Under the pieces are notes generated by a model, which did no database searches, had not been told where the DNA came from, and saw only the letters and a list, made by a program, of their open reading frames with translations. Positions 44,170 to 53,735 of a DNA stretch of 64,000 bases are shown piece by piece (the stretch's first letter is position 1; each line of letters begins with the position of its first letter). The DNA lies in the NCBI RefSeq assembly GCF_009711205.1, contig NZ_WMIG01000007.1, positions 120,664 to 184,663 on the forward strand, in the 5' to 3' direction. A program made the position numbers and the translations under genes. The stretch is from Paracoccus litorisediminis (lineage in GTDB: Bacteria; Pseudomonadota; Alphaproteobacteria; Rhodobacterales; Rhodobacteraceae).

Positions 44170-45050
44170 TTGCGCCCCCTGATGCGCAGAAGCTGATATT
44201 GCAGGACCGAGACCGTCACGATCAGCAGGAACACCACCAGCGAGATCGCCGCCGCATAGCCGCCGTTGTTCTGCTGGAACGCCTCGCGATAGACCATCAG
44301 CAGCAGCACATAGCTGGAATTGAACGGCCCGCCTTCGGACAGCAGGTAGACCTGATCGAACAGCTTCAGTTGCAGGATCAGTTGCAGCGTCAGCACCAGC
44401 GCCACGACCGGCCATAGCAGCGGCCAGGTGATGCGGGCGAATTGCTGGCGGCGGTTCGCCCCGTCCAGCGCCGAGGCTTCATACAGGTCCTGCGGGATAT
44501 TGCGCAGCCCGGCCAGCAGCAGCAGCACGTTGAAGCCGTTGGTCCACCAGATCGTCACCAGCGCGACCATCGGCATCACCCAATGCGGGTTCTTGAAGAC
44601 CGGGATCGGCTTGCCGGCGATCAGTTCAAGAACCGGTTGCAGCACGCCGAACTGGAAATCCAGCATCCATGCCCAGATCTGGGTCACGACCGAGACCGGC
44701 AGGATGTAGGGCAGAAAGAACAGCGCCAGCGCCAAGGCCTGCAAGCGCCCCGACAGGCGCTGGACCATCAGCGCGATGCCAAGCGCGATGGCGGTGGTCG
44801 GAACAACTGTAAGAAGGACGAAATAGCCGTTGTTCTTCAATGATGTATAAAACAGCTTGTCGGACAGCAGCTCGCGGTAGTTCTGCAGGCCCACCCATTC
44901 GCCGCCGCCGATCAGCGTGGCATTGGTGAAGCTTAGCCGGATGACCTCGACGATCGGATAGGCAAAGACCAGCGAAAAGATCGCGACAAAGGGCAGGATC
45001 AGGGAATAGGCGACAAGCCGGTGGCGTCGCTGGTTGCGTATCATCGCCAT
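44166..45050 (-). CDS. Sugar ABC transporter permease (MalF-type)
   Basis: A 294-residue permease with six helices and EAA motif (DLYEASALDGANRRQQFARITWPLL). It follows the binding-protein gene after a strong hairpin. The start may be at 45050 or three codons in. It pairs with the downstream MalG-type permease. Confidence 0.92.
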   Translation of the reverse strand: MAMIRNQRRHRLVAYSLILPFVAIFSLVFAYPIVEVIRLSFTNATLIGGGEWVGLQNYRELLSDKLFYTSLKNNGYFVLLTVVPTTAIALGIALMVQRLSGRLQALALALFFLPYILPVSVVTQIWAWMLDFQFGVLQPVLELIAGKPIPVFKNPHWVMPMVALVTIWWTNGFNVLLLLAGLRNIPQDLYEASALDGANRRQQFARITWPLLWPVVALVLTLQLILQLKLFDQVYLLSEGGPFNSSYVLLLMVYREAFQQNNGGYAAAISLVVFLLIVTVSVLQYQLLRIRGRK

Positions 45051-45071
45051 GAAGGGTCCTTTCCGAAGGCG

Positions 45072-45103
45072 CGCGGCCCCCGGAGCGATGTCCGGGGGCC
45101 GCG
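45072..45103 (-). other. Intercistronic hairpin between binding protein and permease genes
   Basis: Arms of 13 bases (CGCGGCCCCCGGA at 45072-45084; TCCGGGGGCCGCG at 45091-45103) pair perfectly around GCGATG. Such hairpins after a binding-protein gene stabilise the upstream mRNA and lower permease expression, as known for malE-malF. No T run follows, so full termination is unlikely. Confidence 0.75.
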
Positions 45104-45110
45104 AGTGTCG

Positions 45111-46391
45111 TTACTTCATCGCCTTTTCCAGCTCGGCGCGCAGCTGGTCGACGGCGTCAGTGGCGGGCATATAGCCGTGGATCGCCGGCGCGATGATATT
45201 GACCGCCGCGTCATAGGTGGGCGAGGCCACGCCCGCGACCGGGCTGCGCGGATCATAAGTGGCGCGGTCGGCCAGGCCCGCATAGTTGGAATTGGGCTTC
45301 ATCGCCGCAAATTCCGGCGAGGTCGCCACCGGCTTATAGGCCGGAATATGGCCCGCCGCCGCCCAGTCCAGCGAGTGCTTCTCCATCCAGCCGATCAGCT
45401 TCATCACGGCCTCGCGCTTTTCCGGGGCCATTTCGGCTTTGCCCTGGATCGGCACGGCCCAGCCATGGCTGTCGGCCCAGTTGGTGTGCTTCTCCAGCAG
45501 GGTCGGGATCTCGGCGACGCCCCATTCAAAGCCCAGCTCATTCTTGGCCGACAGATCGACCATGGTGGGAACCTCCCACGCGCCGTTGAAGAAGAAGGCC
45601 GACTTCCCCGAGGTGAACAGCGCGACCGAAGCCTCGTAAAGCGCCTGTTCCGGCTGCCAGCCATTTTCGGCCCATTTGGTCATGATCTCGACGGCGCGCA
45701 CGGCCTTGTCGGCGCTGTCGCCGGGCAGGACCTGCCCATCGGCCGAGATCAGCTCTCCGCCCTGTTGGGCCAGCAGGGTGTAAAAGACGCGATAGACCCC
45801 GCCATCGTCGCCGGTCGCGTAGGAAATCGGCGCGGTCGAGCCATTGGCCTTGGCGGCGGCAAGGGCGGCCTCGAATTTCTCGAGCGAGTCGATGCCGGTC
45901 AGGTTGCCCTCGGCGTCAAGGAAGGGCGTCCCCTTCAGCAGGTTCTTGTTATAGAACAGAACCGTCGAATGGATGTCGAACGGCACGGCGTAAAGCGTGC
46001 TATCCGGACCCTTGGCGGCCTCCAGCGCAGGGGTGTAGAAATCGTCCTTCGCCAGACCCGCTATCTGCAGGTCGGCGTCCGTGATCGGGGTCAGGATGCC
46101 TTCCTTCAACCCCATCGGCAGCCGGGACAGGTGATAGGTCATCACATCCGGGCCTTGCCCCACAGCGGCCGAGGTCCGCACCTTGGTATAAAAGGGCGTG
46201 CCCCATTCCAGCGTGGTCGCATTGACCTTGATGTCGGGGTTTTCGTCGTTGAACTGCTGGATCAGCGCCTTCATCCGCGCGCCGTCGCCGCCGGCGAAGA
46301 AATCCCACCAGGTGATCGTCTGTTGCTGCGCCATGACCGGCATCGCACCCGACAGCAGTGCCGCCATGGCCAGCGAGGTAAACAGTTTCAT
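45111..46391 (-). CDS. Sugar ABC transporter substrate-binding protein
   Basis: A 426-residue periplasmic binding protein of the extracellular solute-binding family 1. The signal peptide ends at PVMAQ, then QTITWWDFFAGGDGARMKALIQQFNDENPDIKVNATTLEW. The start at 46391 has a GGAGG site; the frame opens 6 codons earlier but without good spacing. Next to a GH51 enzyme, it likely binds arabino-oligosaccharides or an arabinoside. Confidence 0.92.
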   Translation of the reverse strand: MKLFTSLAMAALLSGAMPVMAQQQTITWWDFFAGGDGARMKALIQQFNDENPDIKVNATTLEWGTPFYTKVRTSAAVGQGPDVMTYHLSRLPMGLKEGILTPITDADLQIAGLAKDDFYTPALEAAKGPDSTLYAVPFDIHSTVLFYNKNLLKGTPFLDAEGNLTGIDSLEKFEAALAAAKANGSTAPISYATGDDGGVYRVFYTLLAQQGGELISADGQVLPGDSADKAVRAVEIMTKWAENGWQPEQALYEASVALFTSGKSAFFFNGAWEVPTMVDLSAKNELGFEWGVAEIPTLLEKHTNWADSHGWAVPIQGKAEMAPEKREAVMKLIGWMEKHSLDWAAAGHIPAYKPVATSPEFAAMKPNSNYAGLADRATYDPRSPVAGVASPTYDAAVNIIAPAIHGYMPATDAVDQLRAELEKAMK

Positions 46392-46436
46392 TTTTCTTCC
46401 CTCCTCCATTGGCCGGACCTCCCAGTCCGGTTCAAA

Positions 46437-47504
46437 TCAGCGCAGCCGAAGCCCCTCGGGTGCGAAGCAGTAGATCTGTGACGGATCGGCCGAGAGGCGG
46501 ACCCGCTGCCCATCCAGCCGGTCGCGCAGCCCGCGCCGCTCGAACACGATGTCCGCGCCCGAATTCAGGCGGCAATGCACATAGGCGTTGCCGCCCAGTT
46601 CCTCGGCCATCTCGACGGTGACGGGAATCCCGCTTTCGGCCGGGGCCAAATGTTCGGGACGGACGCCAAGGATGACCGTGGTGCCCAGAGCGGGACGTTC
46701 CGTAAGGTGTGCTTCCAGCGCACCTTCCTCGCTTGCCACCACGATGCCCTGCGCGCTGTGCCCGGTCACGGTCCCGCTCAGGAAGTTCATCGACGGCGAG
46801 CCGATGAACCCCGCGACAAAGCGGTTGTCCGGATCATCATATAGTCGCAGCGGAGCGCCAGATTGCTGCACGACGCCGCCCTTCAGCACGAAGATGTCGT
46901 CGGCCAGCGTCATCGCCTCGACCTGATCATGGGTCACATAGATCATGGTCGCGCCGATCTGGTTATGCAGGCGCGACAGTTCCAGCCGCATCTGCACGCG
47001 CAGTTCCGCGTCAAGGTTCGACAGCGGTTCGTCAAACAGGAATACCTCGGGCTCGCGCACGATGGCGCGGCCGATGGCGACGCGCTGGCGCTGCCCGCCC
47101 GAAAGTTGGGCGGGGCGTTTCTCCAGATGATCGGTCAGTTGCAGGATGCGGGCGGCCTCGCGCACCTTCTCCTCGCGTTCGGCCCGCGATTTTTTGGCCA
47201 GCCGCAAGGAAAAGGCCATGTTCTCGGCCACGGACAGATGCGGGTAAAGCGCGTAGGACTGAAAGACCATGGCGACCCCGCGTCGGGACGGTTCGACCGC
47301 GGTGACATCGCGGCCGCCGATCTCGATCATGCCCGAGGTCGTGTCCTCAAGCCCGGCGATCATCCGCAGCAGCGTGGACTTGCCGCAACCCGAAGGGCCG
47401 ACAAAGACGCCGAACTCGCCCTTCTGCACGGTCAGCGACACGTCCTTGATGATGTCTACCGCGCCGAAGGATTTCCGCACATTGCGCAGGACCACGCCCG
47501 ACAT
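46437..47504 (-). CDS. Sugar ABC transporter ATPase (MsmK/UgpC-type)
   Basis: A 355-residue ATPase. Walker A is GPSGCGKST, the signature [32 protein letters not shown], the switch VTHDQVEAM. The C-terminal TOBE domain has GVRPEHLAP. It energises the importer. It lies between the arabinofuranosidase and the binding-protein gene. Confidence 0.94.
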   Translation of the reverse strand: MSGVVLRNVRKSFGAVDIIKDVSLTVQKGEFGVFVGPSGCGKSTLLRMIAGLEDTTSGMIEIGGRDVTAVEPSRRGVAMVFQSYALYPHLSVAENMAFSLRLAKKSRAEREEKVREAARILQLTDHLEKRPAQLSGGQRQRVAIGRAIVREPEVFLFDEPLSNLDAELRVQMRLELSRLHNQIGATMIYVTHDQVEAMTLADDIFVLKGGVVQQSGAPLRLYDDPDNRFVAGFIGSPSMNFLSGTVTGHSAQGIVVASEEGALEAHLTERPALGTTVILGVRPEHLAPAESGIPVTVEMAEELGGNAYVHCRLNSGADIVFERRGLRDRLDGQRVRLSADPSQIYCFAPEGLRLR

Positions 47505-47508
47505 CGGC

Positions 47509-49008
47509 TCAGACCTTCAGCCGGACGACGTGATAGGACAGGGGGGCCAGCTTGCCGCCCAGGGTCCCGTCATCGACCGCCAGCCCCTTGCCGTCGGCGG
47601 GGGCAATCGGCTCGGCATCCGGGCCGTTCGTCGCCATCAGGTCATGGCCCTCGATCACCTTGTGGAACTCGATCGAGGCATCCTTGTAGCCGGTCAGCGA
47701 CAGGCGCAGGTCCAGCGTCTCGGTCAGGTGGCGGTTGACGATGAACACCGTCACCGTGCCGTCTTTCGTAACCGCGCTGATGTCCAGGAAATCGACATCC
47801 GAGGCGACCTCGCAATCGTATTTCGGCCCATCCACCGCGACCCGCAGCGCGGTGCCACGCCCGTAAAGCGAGGCCAGCTGATAGGGCCAGTAGATCGACT
47901 GCCGCCACGCCTTGCCGCCCTTGTCGGCGCGGATCGGGGCGATCACGTTCACCAGCTGCGCGATGCAGGCGATCTTGACCCGGTCCGAACGGCGTATGAA
48001 TTCGTTCAGCAGGCCCGCGACGAACAGCGTGTCCTCGAAGGTGTAGTTTTCCTCCAGCAGATCGGGGGCCTCGGGCCAGTCCCATGTCCGCCAGCGCCGC
48101 GAGTCCTCTTCGCGGCGATGATACCAGACGTTCCATTCGTCAAAGCAGATATGGACGTCGTTCTTGGCCCGCTTCTTGGCCTTGACGAAATCGATGACGC
48201 CGCCAATCGCGTTGATATAGCGGCCGGTCTCCTCGATCTTGCCAAAGAAGTTCAGCGTATCGCGCGAGGAATTGCCGAAATACTTGTGCAAAGAAATGTA
48301 ATCGACATGCTCGTAGCATTCCTCCAGCACCGAGCGCTCCCATTCGGGATAGGTCGGCATCTGGTCGTTGGACGATCCGCAGACGATCAGCTCGGCATCC
48401 GGCGTCATCGCACGCAGCGCCTTCGCGGTCTCATCGGCCAGACGGCCATATTCGCGGGCGGGCTTGGCACCGATCTGCCACGGGCCGTCCATCTCATTGC
48501 CCAAGCACCACATCTTGACGTTGTAGGGCTTATCGACCCCGTGGCTGCGGCGCAGATCCGACCAATAGGTGCCACCGGGATGGTTCACATATTCCATGAA
48601 GTTGCGGGCTTCCTCTATCCCGCGCGAACCAAGGTTAACCGCCAGCATCATGTCGATGCCCAGATCATTGGCCCAGGTGGCGAATTCGTTGATCCCAACC
48701 TGATTGGACTCTTTGCTGCGCCATGCAAGGTCAAGGCGCACCGGGCGGTCCGCCTTGGGTCCGATCCCGTCTTCCCAGTTATAGGCCGAGACGAAATTGC
48801 CGCCCGGATAGCGGATCGCCGGGATTTTCAGATCGCGGACGAACTGCGCCACATCGCGGCGGAAACCGTGCTGGTCGGCCTGCGGATGTCCCGGCTCATA
48901 GATGCCGGAATAGATGGCGCGGCCCATATGTTCGATGAAAGCCGCATAAAGCCGGTCATCAATGTTGGAAATCGCGAAATCGCGATGGATGGCGGCGTTA
49001 ACCCGCAT
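47509..49008 (-). CDS. abfA: Alpha-N-arabinofuranosidase, GH51
   Basis: A 499-residue cytoplasmic glycoside hydrolase. The acid/base Glu is in MWCLGNEMDGPWQIG; the nucleophile Glu is in VHICFDEWNVWYH. The N-terminal GIYEPGHPQADQHGFRRDVAQFVRDLKIPAIRYPGGNFVSAYNWEDGIGP is diagnostic for GH51. No signal peptide, so substrate is imported first. The start at 49008 has a GGGGGAG site. First gene of the operon, next to a palindromic operator. Confidence 0.95.
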   Translation of the reverse strand: MRVNAAIHRDFAISNIDDRLYAAFIEHMGRAIYSGIYEPGHPQADQHGFRRDVAQFVRDLKIPAIRYPGGNFVSAYNWEDGIGPKADRPVRLDLAWRSKESNQVGINEFATWANDLGIDMMLAVNLGSRGIEEARNFMEYVNHPGGTYWSDLRRSHGVDKPYNVKMWCLGNEMDGPWQIGAKPAREYGRLADETAKALRAMTPDAELIVCGSSNDQMPTYPEWERSVLEECYEHVDYISLHKYFGNSSRDTLNFFGKIEETGRYINAIGGVIDFVKAKKRAKNDVHICFDEWNVWYHRREEDSRRWRTWDWPEAPDLLEENYTFEDTLFVAGLLNEFIRRSDRVKIACIAQLVNVIAPIRADKGGKAWRQSIYWPYQLASLYGRGTALRVAVDGPKYDCEVASDVDFLDISAVTKDGTVTVFIVNRHLTETLDLRLSLTGYKDASIEFHKVIEGHDLMATNGPDAEPIAPADGKGLAVDDGTLGGKLAPLSYHVVRLKV

Positions 49009-49020
49009 GCTCACTCCCCC

Positions 49021-49041
49021 TCTATTTGTCCTACAAATAGA
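49021..49041. promoter_or_regulatory. Palindromic operator of the arabinoside operon
   Basis: TCTATTTGT (49021-49029) and ACAAATAGA (49033-49041) are perfect 9-bp arms around CCT, 12 bases upstream of abfA. The core TTGT-N3-ACAA fits FCD-type GntR regulators, and one is encoded at the end of the operon (42579-43349). Confidence 0.8.
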
Positions 49042-49084
49042 AAGCGACCCAAGCGCTGTCAAAGGGAATCTGACGATGAGGAAA

Positions 49085-49120
49085 AAGAAGCGGCCGGCAC
49101 GATCATGGATCGGCCGGCCG
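49085..49120 (-). terminator. Intrinsic terminator of the amidohydrolase gene
   Basis: A 13-bp stem with a single bulged A (49091-49104 with 49108-49120, loop ATG) is followed on the minus strand by CTTCTTTTTCC. It lies 30 bases after the amidohydrolase stop and separates that gene from the arabinoside operon. Confidence 0.75.
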
Positions 49121-49149
49121 TCAGTAGAATTTACAGTTTTATTAAATAG

Positions 49150-50871
49150 TTAGCGGCTATATGCGATCTCTCCGCCGATGATGGTTTGATCGACCTTGGT
49201 GGCGTGGACATCGCGCAGCGGGACCTCGAAGGGATCTTTTTCGACCACGATCATGTCGGCGGCCTTGCCGACCTCAAGGCTGCCGGTCAGGTTCGACAGG
49301 CCTTTGCCGCGCGAGGCACGGATCGTGTAAAGGTCAATGGCTTCTTCCAGCGTCACCGCACCGGCGGCCGCGAATTTCTCGGCGCTGCCGCCCTCGACCT
49401 CGCGCGTCACCATGGTCTCGATGCCGATCCACGGGTTGACCGAGGGGATCACCGGCCAGTCCGAGCCGGGAATGACCAGAGCGCCGGTATCGATCAGCGC
49501 GCGCACCGGCCAAGACTGGTTGGCGCGATCAGGGCCGACCGCCGTCATGATGCTTTCATTGATCGGGGCAGGGGCGAACAAATAGGGCGAGACATCGAAG
49601 GTCGCGCCCATCGCTTTGGCGCGGGCCATATCCTCGGGCTTGACCAGATTGCTATGGGCCACGTCATGCAGCGTGCCGCCAAAGCCATTTGCTTGGCGCG
49701 CCGCCTCGATGGCGTTCAGCGCGGCCCGGACCGAGCCGTCGCCCGCCGCGTGCATCTTGACCTTCAGCCCCATCGCGTCGAAGCGCTTGACCAGCGCGGT
49801 CAGCTCGTCTTGCTCGATCAGCAACATGCCATGCGTCCCGGCATGGTCATGAGCTTTCGGATCGGCATCGGCATAGGGTTCCAGCATGGCGGCGGTGTGA
49901 CCCTCGGTCGGCACGCCGTCGAGGAACAGCTTGACGCAATTGGGCGAAACCTTGTCGCGGGCATAGCGGTTGCGATGCGCCAGCAGCGCGTCCGAGGCCG
50001 CGGCCTCGGCGGGATGCCAGTTCAGGCAAAGCTGCGCACGCTGCTTCAGCACGCCGCTATCGGCGGCTTCGGCCCAAGCGGCAAGCTCGGCCTCACCACG
50101 CTCGGACCCGGCCGAGGCTTCGGTGAACGAGGTGATACCATAGGACAGCATCTCGTTCAGCGACCATTTCAGCGCGGCGGCCAGTTCTTCGTTGTTCGGT
50201 GCCGGAACCAGACGGTCGACCAGATAGCCCGCGCGTTCCAGCAACATGCCGGTAGGCTCGCCATTGGCGTCGCGCTCAATGATGCCGTCCTCGGGGTTCG
50301 GCGTGTCCTTGGCATAACCCGCCAGTTCCAGCGCCTTCGAGTTGACCCAGCGGTTATGGCCGCTGGTGTCGCGCAGCACCACCGGGTTGTTCGGCGCGAC
50401 GCTGTCCAGATGCGCGCGCGTGGGTTTCTCGCCAAGCGCGGGTTCGTTCCAGTAGCCGCCGACGATCCATTCGCCCTCCTTGCGGGTCTTGGCGCAATCG
50501 GCGACGGCCTTCAGCACGGTTTCTACCGTCGCATCGGGGGCGAAGTTGCAGTTCCGGCTTTCGATCCCGGCAGAAAGCGAATGAACATGCATATCATGCA
50601 GGCCCGGCATCACCGTGCGACCGTTGAGTTCGATGATCTTGGTCGCGGCTCCTATCGCGGGTGCGATTACGGCATCGTCCCCGATGGCCATGATCTGGCC
50701 GCGCGCATCGACGGCAATGGCCTGTTCGACACCGGCGGGGGTGTGGACGCGGCCACCCTTCAGGACCAAAGCCGCTTCCTCGGCTGCCATTGCAGCCAGC
50801 GGCGCAAAGCCAATGACCGCGCCCATGGCCGAAGTCAAAAATGCGGCCCGAAGGCGGGATCGCGAGATCAT
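49150..50871 (-). CDS. Exported amidohydrolase (YtcJ/amidohydrolase 3 family)
   Basis: A 573-residue metal-dependent hydrolase with a signal peptide (SRSRLRAAFLTSAMGAVIGFAPLAAMAAEE). Metal ligands are seen in MPGLHDMHVHS (near residue 70), in KVKMHAAGDGSVRAALNA, and in VIPGSDWPV with the final Asp. The C-terminal GSLEVGKAADMIVVEKDPF is the family end. The start at 50871 has an AGGGAAA site. Substrate unknown; relatives act on formamides and cyclic imides. It lies alone with its own terminator. Confidence 0.87.
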   Translation of the reverse strand: MISRSRLRAAFLTSAMGAVIGFAPLAAMAAEEAALVLKGGRVHTPAGVEQAIAVDARGQIMAIGDDAVIAPAIGAATKIIELNGRTVMPGLHDMHVHSLSAGIESRNCNFAPDATVETVLKAVADCAKTRKEGEWIVGGYWNEPALGEKPTRAHLDSVAPNNPVVLRDTSGHNRWVNSKALELAGYAKDTPNPEDGIIERDANGEPTGMLLERAGYLVDRLVPAPNNEELAAALKWSLNEMLSYGITSFTEASAGSERGEAELAAWAEAADSGVLKQRAQLCLNWHPAEAAASDALLAHRNRYARDKVSPNCVKLFLDGVPTEGHTAAMLEPYADADPKAHDHAGTHGMLLIEQDELTALVKRFDAMGLKVKMHAAGDGSVRAALNAIEAARQANGFGGTLHDVAHSNLVKPEDMARAKAMGATFDVSPYLFAPAPINESIMTAVGPDRANQSWPVRALIDTGALVIPGSDWPVIPSVNPWIGIETMVTREVEGGSAEKFAAAGAVTLEEAIDLYTIRASRGKGLSNLTGSLEVGKAADMIVVEKDPFEVPLRDVHATKVDQTIIGGEIAYSR

Positions 50872-51363
50872 GGATAATTTCCCTGAAGATGACGTTTTGA
50901 CGACATGAATGCCGATCCTTGGGCCAGCCGTCTTGGACTGCTGCGTCACTGCCTTGGCTCCATGCGCCATCCGGATGGAATGGAACGGCGCCGTGCCGCA
51001 GCGTCATGCGGCCTACCCTGCAAACGGGTCCATATCGGAAGGGGTGTGCTTCGGCGGTTACAGCCGGGCGTGACCTTTTTCCAAACGCATCACACGCTGA
51101 TTTTCGCACTATATTCAGGTATCATAGGAGGCGGCACCAAACGTCAGCCCGGAATCCACAACTCAGGCGTGGCACCGCAAGCTGACCGTGGCTTACCGAA
51201 ACGACACGCGCATATCCGGTCCCTTCGACCCGGCGACAGCCAAGGCCCGGACCGTCCTTGTTCAGAAGTTCCTCATGTTGCGAGGGAAGCCGTGATTTCA
51301 CCTTGCAGGGGCAGGGGATGCCCGCCCTCGGCAAGGCGATGACATCAGAAACGGAGAACAGTG
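50872..51363. other. 492-base intergenic region
   Basis: It lies between the amidohydrolase and the porin. It holds both divergent promoters and, close to the porin, a hairpin with arms CCTTGC (51301-51306) and GCAAGG (51331-51336) and inner AGGG/CCCT and GCA/TGC pairs. This hairpin would be in the porin mRNA leader, about 28 bases before the start codon. Nothing else can be assigned. Confidence 0.5.
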
Positions 51364-52467
51364 ATGCAGAAGAAGCTTCTTATACTTGCTCCGGGTCTCT
51401 GCCTTGCCGCGCTGCCGGGCTGGGCCGAGGACCTGACCTTCACCCATCCCTCGGGCGCGACCGCGACCTTCTATGGCCAGTTGAACCTGACCTATCAGCG
51501 CGTCGATGATGGCGAGGAGTCCTTTGACGATTTCGTCGACAACGGCAACTCGGTCAGCCGTCTGGGCTTCTGGGTCGACGTGCCGATGGGTGAAAACAAG
51601 CTGCGCTTCAATTTTGAAACCGGGCTGGGCTTCAAAACCACCTCGGATACCAACCAGATCGACGATCCCGATTGGATCGACTGGCAAAGGACCGATCTGC
51701 GGAAATTCGAGGCGGTCTATATTGCGAACTTCGGCTCGGTCTGGATTGGTCAGGGCAGCATGGCCACCGATGGCGTGGCCGAGATCGACAATTCCGGCAC
51801 CAGCGTTGTCGGCTACGCCAACCTGCCCGATACCGCCGGTGGCTATGAATTCCGCGATGGCGATACCCTGTCCGGCGTTTCGATCGGGGACACCTTCAAG
51901 GATTTCGACGGCTCGCGGCGTTTCCGCGTCCGTTATGACACGCCCGAGTTTTCCGGCTTCACCTTCTCGGCCGCCTATGGCGAGGAAATTCTGGCCGAGG
52001 ATGACGACGCCACCTACTACGACGTGGCTCTGCGCTATGCCTATGACACCGACGTCTACAAGGCCGCTGCCGGGATCGGCTATGCGTGGAAAAGCGACGA
52101 TGACGACGATACCGAACAGCTGGTCGCCTCGACCTCGATCCAGCATTTGCCGACGGGCCTTAGCGCGACGCTGGCTGCGGGGGACGGGCGGGATGACAAT
52201 GGCAGCTACGGCTATATCAAGCTGGGCTGGGCGGGCGACCTGATCGATTACGGCAGCACCGCCGTGTCCATCGACTATTTCGACGGCTCTGACTACGTGA
52301 TTTCGGGGTCGGATTCGAAATCCTGGGGCATTCAGGCGGTCCAGAAATTCGACGATTACAATCTCGAGGCCTATCTGGGCTATCGCGAGTACCAATTCGA
52401 CGACGATACCGGCGCAGACTATCAGGATATCAGCGCGTTGCTGCTGGGAACGCGTTGGAAATTCTAA
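51364..52467 (+). CDS. Outer-membrane porin, Rhodobacteraceae type
   Basis: A 367-residue beta-barrel protein with signal peptide ending GWAED. Alternating hydrophobic beta-strands, DDDD-type acidic loops and a C-terminal aromatic strand ending TRWKF are seen. GATATFYGQLNLTYQRVDD at the N-terminus is typical of alphaproteobacterial general porins. The start at 51364 has a GGAGA site; a GTG one codon upstream is also possible. The acidic loops suggest cation preference, which is inference. Confidence 0.88.
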   Translation: MQKKLLILAPGLCLAALPGWAEDLTFTHPSGATATFYGQLNLTYQRVDDGEESFDDFVDNGNSVSRLGFWVDVPMGENKLRFNFETGLGFKTTSDTNQIDDPDWIDWQRTDLRKFEAVYIANFGSVWIGQGSMATDGVAEIDNSGTSVVGYANLPDTAGGYEFRDGDTLSGVSIGDTFKDFDGSRRFRVRYDTPEFSGFTFSAAYGEEILAEDDDATYYDVALRYAYDTDVYKAAAGIGYAWKSDDDDDTEQLVASTSIQHLPTGLSATLAAGDGRDDNGSYGYIKLGWAGDLIDYGSTAVSIDYFDGSDYVISGSDSKSWGIQAVQKFDDYNLEAYLGYREYQFDDDTGADYQDISALLLGTRWKF

Positions 52468-52491
52468 ACGCGCCCCACAAGGAGACGCCGG

Positions 52492-53580
52492 TTGGACAAC
52501 CCAAAGGACAGGCCGGAACAGTTTGACGCGCGGGTGACCGATCTGGTCATCCGCTTGGTCCTGCTGGGGTTTTTCACCATACTGGCGCTGGCGATGCTGC
52601 GGCCATTTCTGCCGATCATCATCTGGGCGATCGTGCTGGCCGTGGCGCTGGCCCCCTTGCATGTATGGCTGGCCCAGCTGCTGGGCGGCAGGCGCAAGCT
52701 GGCGGCGATCCTGCTGACTCTGGCCGCTTTGGCCATGGTCCTGGGGCCGGTTGCCGCGCTGATGGGCAGCCTGTTCGAGACCGTCCACAAACTGGTCGAG
52801 GGCTTCCGCACCGGCAGCCTGCACCTGCCTAAACCGCCGCAACGCCTGTTGGACCTGCCGCTGATCGGCGCGCAGATCCGCGAGTTCTGGGGCCATGCCT
52901 CAACCGGCCTCGAAACCTTCCTGGTCCGCTATCGCGAGTTCATCGCGCCGTTTGGCGCAAGGGCGATTGGCCGGGTATCCGAACTCAGCTTCGATCTGAT
53001 CAAGTTCATCATCTCGATCGTGATGGCCGGGCTGCTGCTGGTTCCCGGCCCCGAGCTGGCGATCTGGGGACGACGCGTGGCCCGCCGCCTTGTCGCCCCG
53101 CGTGGCGACAAGTTCGTCGATCTGGCTACAGTGACAGTTCGCAACGTCTCGCGCGGGGTGGTAGGGGTCGCGATGGTGCAGGCCAGCCTGATCGGGCTGG
53201 TATTGCAACTGGCGGGGCTGCCCAGTGCCGGGCTGCTGGCGCTGGTGATCCTGATCCTGTGCATCCTGCAGCTTGGCCCGGCGCTGGTCGTGCTGCCACT
53301 GCTGATCTGGGCATGGTTTTCGTTCACGACGGGGCATGCGCTGCTGTTGACCGTCATCCTGCTGCCGCTGACCTTTCTGGACAATGTGCTCAAACCGATG
53401 CTGATGGGCCGGGGTCTGTCCACGCCGACATTCGTCATTTTCCTGGGGTTGGTGGGCGGCACGCTCAGCTTTGGCCTGACCGGGCTATTTCTGGGTCCGG
53501 TGGTACTCGCGGTCTTCCACGACCTGCTGATGACCTGGCTGCAATATGAGCCAGAGGATGGAACTCCACACATTAAATGA
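52492..53580 (+). CDS. AI-2E family (PerM-like) membrane transporter
   Basis: A 362-residue protein with seven to eight helices. The conserved late segment PLTFLDNVLKPMLMGRGLSTPTFVIFLGLVGGTLSFGLTGLFLGPVVLAVFHDLL is diagnostic of the AI-2E transporter superfamily. The start is TTG at 52492 with a clear AAGGAG site 7 bases upstream. Members export signals, ions or act in stress; the role here is unknown. It follows the porin by 24 bases. Confidence 0.9.
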   Translation: MDNPKDRPEQFDARVTDLVIRLVLLGFFTILALAMLRPFLPIIIWAIVLAVALAPLHVWLAQLLGGRRKLAAILLTLAALAMVLGPVAALMGSLFETVHKLVEGFRTGSLHLPKPPQRLLDLPLIGAQIREFWGHASTGLETFLVRYREFIAPFGARAIGRVSELSFDLIKFIISIVMAGLLLVPGPELAIWGRRVARRLVAPRGDKFVDLATVTVRNVSRGVVGVAMVQASLIGLVLQLAGLPSAGLLALVILILCILQLGPALVVLPLLIWAWFSFTTGHALLLTVILLPLTFLDNVLKPMLMGRGLSTPTFVIFLGLVGGTLSFGLTGLFLGPVVLAVFHDLLMTWLQYEPEDGTPHIK

Positions 53581-53696
53581 CTTTTGAGTGGCGATTTTCA
53601 CAACTAACGCATTGATATTTATAATACTGCATTCAACATAACTTGTTTGTTCTCCACATTTCAAATGCCTACCAAAAGGGTGGCCACAAAACGAAA

Positions 53697-53720
53697 GAAG
53701 CCGCCCGAAGGGCGGTCTTC
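53697..53720 (+). terminator. Stem-loop after the AI-2E family gene
   Basis: CCGCCC/GGGCGG with flanking GAAG/CTTC pairs (one bulged T, GAA loop) forms a good hairpin 117 bases after the gene. No strong T run follows. Confidence 0.5.
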
Positions 53721-53735
53721 AAGTGATGTAGCTCG

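Noticed and set aside
47269..49149. 626-codon plus-strand frame opposite abfA and the sugar ATPase
   Set aside because: Runs antisense through two genes with intact catalytic motifs.
49186..50877. 563-codon plus-strand frame opposite the amidohydrolase
   Set aside because: Antisense artefact of GC-rich coding sequence.
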